Source of the DNA: Paenibacillus sp. FSL R10-2734
Lineage (GTDB): Bacteria; Bacillota; Bacilli; Paenibacillales; Paenibacillaceae
Direction of reading: 5' to 3'
DNA: 64,000 bases
NCBI RefSeq assembly: GCF_037963865.1
Contig: NZ_CP150170.1
Coordinates: 5,456,001 to 5,520,000 of the forward strand
Numbering within the stretch: the stretch's first letter is position 1; the number at the start of each line of letters is the position of its first letter. Below the pieces are notes generated by a model. It was given only the letters and a program-made list of their open reading frames with translations. It made no database searches and was not told the DNA's origin. The position numbers and the translations under genes were made by a program. Of this stretch, positions 60,395 through 64,000 are shown piece by piece.

Positions 60395-61219
60395 CTATCC
60401 CTTAACAGCACCTGTTGTCATGCCTGAGACGATATATTTCTGCCCGAATATATAAATCAGAAGAACAGGAATTAATGCCATTATGATATACGCACTTACA
60501 AGCGAATAGTTATAAGTATATAGCTGTTGGAAATTGAATACCCCCATAGGCATTGTCCACATTGATGCTTTCGGTACAAGAAACAACACATTACCGAAGT
60601 CGTTCCAGATCGTCGTAAATGTCAGAACGACATTAGTTGATATGACAGGTGTTAGCAATGGAAAGATAACTCGGAAGAACAACCCAATCGGACGAGTACC
60701 ATCTACACTTGCTGCTTCATCTAATTCTCGAGGTACGCCATACATAAAGCTGTAATATAGAAGTATGGTAAATGGAATTTGACTCGCAATATCGACCATA
60801 ATTAATCCGGAATAATTGTTGCCCATATGCAACAATTGAAGCAGCTTGATTGCTGGGATAAAGGAGAATGGCGCAATCATTCCAGCTAATAAAAATTGAT
60901 AGGTGAATCTTGTAAACTTTGTCTGATGACGCTGCATAATAAAAGCAGAATATGAGCATAAAATCACTGTAGCCGCAGTTACGGTAATAGCGACGAATAG
61001 TCCGTTGGATAATCCTCGCCAGATCTGCCCATCAGTAAACGCCGTGATATAATTACTAAAATGAAAGGATGAAGGAAGTGAAAAGTCCATGACTTTCGAT
61101 TCGGCTTCGTTTTTTACAGAAGTATTTAGAATGAGTAAGAAAGGTACCATATAAATAAGAAATACAATTATCGCAATGATGTACGTGAAGGTTTGCATAA
61201 ATCTAGATCGAATCGTCAT
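60395..61219 (-). CDS. Carbohydrate ABC transporter permease, MalG/UgpE type
   Basis: Permease of 274 residues with six membrane segments. The EAA loop is GVPRELDEAASVDGTRPIGLFFRVIFPLLTPVI. YILPFLLILNTSVKNEAE-type N-terminus (MVPFLLILNTSVKNEAE) is usual for this branch. GGAGAAG precedes ATG 61219, which directly follows the partner permease stop. It forms the pore with the gene at 61221-62099; no ATPase gene is adjacent, so a shared MsmX-like ATPase is presumed. Confidence 0.92.
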   Translation of the reverse strand: MTIRSRFMQTFTYIIAIIVFLIYMVPFLLILNTSVKNEAESKVMDFSLPSSFHFSNYITAFTDGQIWRGLSNGLFVAITVTAATVILCSYSAFIMQRHQTKFTRFTYQFLLAGMIAPFSFIPAIKLLQLLHMGNNYSGLIMVDIASQIPFTILLYYSFMYGVPRELDEAASVDGTRPIGLFFRVIFPLLTPVISTNVVLTFTTIWNDFGNVLFLVPKASMWTMPMGVFNFQQLYTYNYSLVSAYIIMALIPVLLIYIFGQKYIVSGMTTGAVKG

Positions 61220-61220
61220 G

Positions 61221-62099
61221 TTAACTCTTCTCCTTTCTATTCGTAAAGGAGTTTATCGATAACGCAACTATCGTAATAATTATGAACTGTAGTACACTAA
61301 TTGCTGCAGGATATCCAATGGAACCCGATGACATCGATTTCACGAGATACGTTGACATCACTTCTGTCGCATGTCCAGGACCACCGCCTGTCATCGCATA
61401 GATGATATCAAAGGCCTTCAATCCAGATATAACCGATAATAATATACTTAAACTCAGCGTCGGTGAAATACTTGGCAATGTAATACTGAGGAATTTCCGG
61501 AAAGAACCCGCACCATCAATCTCTGCACATTCTAGCAAATCTTTAGATACGGTTTGCAGTGCGGCTAAGATCATCATCATCGACCATCCAACGCCTAACC
61601 AGATATCTACTCCAATAACCGTATACATAGCATAGGTGAAATCGCCCAACCAATCATGTGTAAGATTAGGTAACCCTACCCACGCCAGAAATGTATTCAA
61701 GAAACCATCATAACTTAAAATGTAGTTGAAGATCAGCGCACACATGATGACACCGAACATGATTGGAATGTAAATGAGTGCTCGAAGGAAACTATTTCCC
61801 TTGAATTTTCTATTTAGAAGTAGCGCAAGCAACAGACCAATCATAGTTTTTCCCAACGCATCCAGAATTGCGAATTTAAATTGATTCCATATACTTGTCA
61901 GAAAGGTAGCACTATCACTGAATAAAGTCTGATAATTCTCAAATCCAACAAAATGAACTCCAGAGGTTTTAATACTCGCGTCTGTTAATGAATAGAATAA
62001 GCCTAATACAGCCGGTGATATATAGAACACTGCGAATATTACTAAAATCGGAATGAGAAAATATACAGGGTATGTCTTTTTCTTGTACATATTTTGCAT
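61221..62099 (-). CDS. Carbohydrate ABC transporter permease, MalF/UgpA type
   Basis: Permease of about 292 residues with six membrane segments. The EAA loop is DLLECAEIDGAGSFRKFLSITLPSISPTL; GGPGHATEVMSTYLVKSMSSGSIGY is the conserved segment near the C-terminus. ATG 62099 is eight bases after GGAGG; the ATG at 62114 touches TAGGAGG itself and is less likely. The preceding binding-protein gene is separated by two hairpin structures. Confidence 0.92.
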   Translation of the reverse strand: MQNMYKKKTYPVYFLIPILVIFAVFYISPAVLGLFYSLTDASIKTSGVHFVGFENYQTLFSDSATFLTSIWNQFKFAILDALGKTMIGLLLALLLNRKFKGNSFLRALIYIPIMFGVIMCALIFNYILSYDGFLNTFLAWVGLPNLTHDWLGDFTYAMYTVIGVDIWLGVGWSMMMILAALQTVSKDLLECAEIDGAGSFRKFLSITLPSISPTLSLSILLSVISGLKAFDIIYAMTGGGPGHATEVMSTYLVKSMSSGSIGYPAAISVLQFIIITIVALSINSFTNRKEKS

Positions 62100-62125
62100 A
62101 TAGGCTTCCTCCATCCTCCTAAGGT

Positions 62126-62160
62126 GGAGCTATACCTGATCACAGATCAGATACAGCTCC
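62126..62160. terminator. Intercistronic hairpin before the permease genes
   Basis: GGAGCTATACCTGATC (62126-62141) pairs with GATCAGATACAGCTCC (62145-62160) across a 3-nt loop with one mismatch. It lacks a T run for full termination and may stabilise the binding-protein mRNA. Confidence 0.55.
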
Positions 62161-62180
62161 TCTATTTCTATTAGAGGTTA

Positions 62181-62345
62181 TTCAAAAAGTCCGCTTTTGA
62201 TCACGAAGCATTCCAAGAAGATGATTCGACATCGAATCTTGAATTCAGCCGAAACTTCCGGTGCTCACGTAGATTCCACTACGCTCCGCTCCTCAGTTTC
62301 TACCTTCATCCAATCTTCTCGGTGCTGAAAACCGTACTTTTTGAA
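62181..62345. repeat. Long imperfect palindrome between binding protein and permease (element E3)
   Basis: Outer arms TTCAAAAAGTCCGCTTTTGA (62181-62200) and the complement ending TGAAAACCGTACTTTTTGAA (62326-62345); inner dyads GATTCGACATCGAATC (62224-62239) and GAAAC/GTTTC (62251-62255, 62296-62300). It lies in the 268-bp gap between the binding-protein and permease genes of one operon. No ORF is seen. Confidence 0.65.
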
Positions 62346-62367
62346 CTCTCACTATTACTACTAATAA

Positions 62368-63723
62368 TTAGAATCCAGGAATTTTAGCAATTTTCGCATT
62401 TTTGACATAGGCATCTTGATGTTTTTGCACGAATTGATCTGCAGTGATTTTACCAGCTAGCAACTCCGCATACGAAGCAACCAAATCATCATATGGCATA
62501 GGAATGATATACGCGTCGTCTCCATGTCTTGCAATCTTACCTGTGTTTACGAAATCTTGTACTTCTTTCAACGCTTCTGGCAATTTATCGGATACATCTA
62601 CATCGGTAAATGGACTAATACCAGGTGCTGCTTCCAAAGCACTTTGTGCTTGTGGTTGATCAACCATGAATCGGAGCAAATCTTTTGCTTCTTCGGCATG
62701 TTTGCTTTCCTTAGCAATGAAAACTTGCGTACCACCAGATAACCCAACCGTCTCAGAACCATCTTTGTTCGGTAATGGGAAGAAACCAATTTGGGCCTCA
62801 GGATTTACCTTTAGAACCTCTGGAACAAAGAAACCTCCCTGAACAACCATAGCAACTTCACCGTCTGCCAATGCTTTTACTTGTTTATCATACGTACCAG
62901 TCAATAAATCTTTGTTGAAATATCCTGCCTTCGACCAATCTTGAACTTGTTGATATTGGAGTACGAAGTCAGGGATGTCTTTCCACTGAAGTTCATTTTT
63001 GTTCAATTTATCCCATACTTGAGCATCTGCGCCAATCATCCCTGCAACAGCATTTCGATGCTGGAGCATCGTCCAACCATCTTTTGCCGCGAAATAGAAT
63101 GGTGTTTTTCCTCCTGATTTGAGAGCCGCAAGATTCTTATTAAGCTCATCCAGCGTTTTCGGAACTGTCAGATTCAAATCTGCGAATACTTTCTTGTTGT
63201 AAAATACTCCCCATGTTCCTTGTGCTGCCGGATATGGGAAGGCATAAATTTTGCCGTCCGTGAATTTCAAGCCGGTCAAAGCAACCTCATTCAAGCGGCT
63301 CTCGAAGGCTTCGCCGGAGATTTCTAATAGTTGATTCGTTACATCATATTTCTGATATTGACCGAAGAAGATATCAACATCCCCGCCCCCGGACAATTTT
63401 GCTTTAACCAAGTTATCATATTGATCATCTTGAATCGCCTGAATATCGACTTTATTTCCTGATTTTTGTTCCCATTGTGAGATCAAGTCTTTAATGTTAC
63501 CAACAGCAATTTGACTAGCTGCGGCGATATAACTGACTGTTACCGGATCTTTTTTTGTTTCTTCCGGTGCTGGTGCTTCTGTTTTCGTAGGTGTTTGCTC
63601 TTCTGCAGGTTTGTTGTTGGTCTTAGAGGACTCGTTCGATGAATTGGATCCACATGCTGCTAATGCGACAACCATAAGGCTCGACATTAAAACAAACCAA
63701 CTTTTTCTTTGTAAACCTTTCAT
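62368..63723 (-). CDS. Extracellular sugar-binding lipoprotein
   Basis: Substrate-binding component of the second ABC importer, about 451 residues. Signal peptide with lipobox ALAACG, then a Ser/Asn/Pro/Glu-rich linker; the body (SQIAVGNIKDLISQWEQKSGNKVDIQ, GGDVDIFFGQYQKYD, GTWGVFYNKKVFADLNLTVPKTLDEL) is a MalE-like family 1 binding protein. AGGGGG lies eight bases before ATG 63723; the frame from 63807 adds residues without a signal function. It is first in the glycan operon that includes the fucosidase and probably binds fucosylated oligosaccharides. Confidence 0.92.
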   Translation of the reverse strand: MKGLQRKSWFVLMSSLMVVALAACGSNSSNESSKTNNKPAEEQTPTKTEAPAPEETKKDPVTVSYIAAASQIAVGNIKDLISQWEQKSGNKVDIQAIQDDQYDNLVKAKLSGGGDVDIFFGQYQKYDVTNQLLEISGEAFESRLNEVALTGLKFTDGKIYAFPYPAAQGTWGVFYNKKVFADLNLTVPKTLDELNKNLAALKSGGKTPFYFAAKDGWTMLQHRNAVAGMIGADAQVWDKLNKNELQWKDIPDFVLQYQQVQDWSKAGYFNKDLLTGTYDKQVKALADGEVAMVVQGGFFVPEVLKVNPEAQIGFFPLPNKDGSETVGLSGGTQVFIAKESKHAEEAKDLLRFMVDQPQAQSALEAAPGISPFTDVDVSDKLPEALKEVQDFVNTGKIARHGDDAYIIPMPYDDLVASYAELLAGKITADQFVQKHQDAYVKNAKIAKIPGF

Positions 63724-63834
63724 TTTATTACCCCCTACAATATGATCGATTTCGAAATATAGTATCTCGTAACCGTTAAATAAACAATAATCTAAATATT
63801 CATTCAATTAAATGAAGGAATTTGACTGGTTACT

Positions 63835-64000
63835 TTATACTTTTTTGATCCTAGAAGTTTCAGGATTTTTGTCATGAACGACAAAAGAAAATTCAGGGAT
63901 CAGTCGAACAGTCGACACATTTCGTAATACCTCCTCCTCAAACTTCGGCTTTTGATCAAAGTAGGCATAGCTATCTTCGTGAAGAGGAAGTATCGTTAAT
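63835..64000 (-). CDS. C-terminal end of an unidentified protein (5' end outside window)
   Basis: An open frame enters from the right edge and stops at TAA 63837-63835, giving 54 visible residues (LTILPLHEDSYAYFDQKPKF through VVHDKNPETSRIKKV). It is charged, with no membrane segment. I do not recognise the family. It lies upstream of the glycan operon on the same strand, 111 bp from the binding-protein start. Confidence 0.6.
   Translation of the reverse strand, partial: LTILPLHEDSYAYFDQKPKFEEEVLRNVSTVRLIPEFSFVVHDKNPETSRIKKV

Overview
The window looks like chromosomal DNA of a Paenibacillus-type Firmicute. Evidence: moderate-to-low GC, strong AGGAGG-type ribosome binding sites with frequent TTG/GTG starts, SLH-anchored surface protein, YesS/LplB/LplC-type sugar systems, and clustered short intergenic palindromes. 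I infer the genus from these features; no rRNA or other decisive marker is present. No tRNA, rRNA, CRISPR array, phage or insertion sequence was seen.

Layout. 1-2.3 kb: the 5' part of a GH13 alpha-glucosidase, divergent from a LacI-family regulator, with two 16-bp palindromes 95 bp apart between them. 2.3-17.8 kb: mostly single genes, namely clpP with a small partner, an ECF-like sigma factor, an SDR epimerase, a methyl-accepting chemotaxis protein, a MerR/GyrI-like regulator, a 1365-residue SLH surface protein, a DUF2798/MarR divergent pair, a YeiH exporter and a DinG-type helicase. 18.1-18.7 kb: an AT-rich DUF1643 gene.

18.8-36.2 kb: a pectin/rhamnogalacturonan utilisation locus. The minus-strand operon runs binding protein, two permeases, two GH88/105 unsaturated uronyl hydrolases, a GH28 polygalacturonase, an esterase and a pectin methylesterase. 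A second, separately terminated binding protein lies upstream. Divergent from it is a plus-strand operon: a membrane-bound AraC-type regulator (YesS-like), a fused double esterase, an enolase-superfamily dehydratase and a xylose-isomerase-like epimerase. The picture is de-esterification, depolymerisation and oligosaccharide import, then removal of unsaturated uronates. No lyase and no transporter ATPase is encoded here.

36.3-50 kb: a GT4 glycosyltransferase, DUF2269 protein, UbiD decarboxylase, hexapeptide acetyltransferase, a large GH51 arabinofuranosidase, GNAT, MarR, an old-yellow-enzyme oxidoreductase, type I pantothenate kinase and a GT8 glycosyltransferase with a very basic tail. 50-63.8 kb: a second glycan locus on the minus strand (binding protein, two permeases, Gfo/Idh/MocA oxidoreductase, GH95 alpha-fucosidase, GH98 endo-glycosidase with CBM32-like domains, GH2 enzyme, acyltransferase-like protein), suggesting use of fucosylated glycans. 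The window ends inside another minus-strand gene.

The most unexpected signal is non-coding. Four intergenic regions (4.3, 5.6, 15.6 and 38.3 kb) each carry a series of about 15-23 nt palindromes whose centres are spaced about 51, 62 and 51 bp apart. Three unrelated palindrome sequences share this same geometry. I know of no named element with this design.
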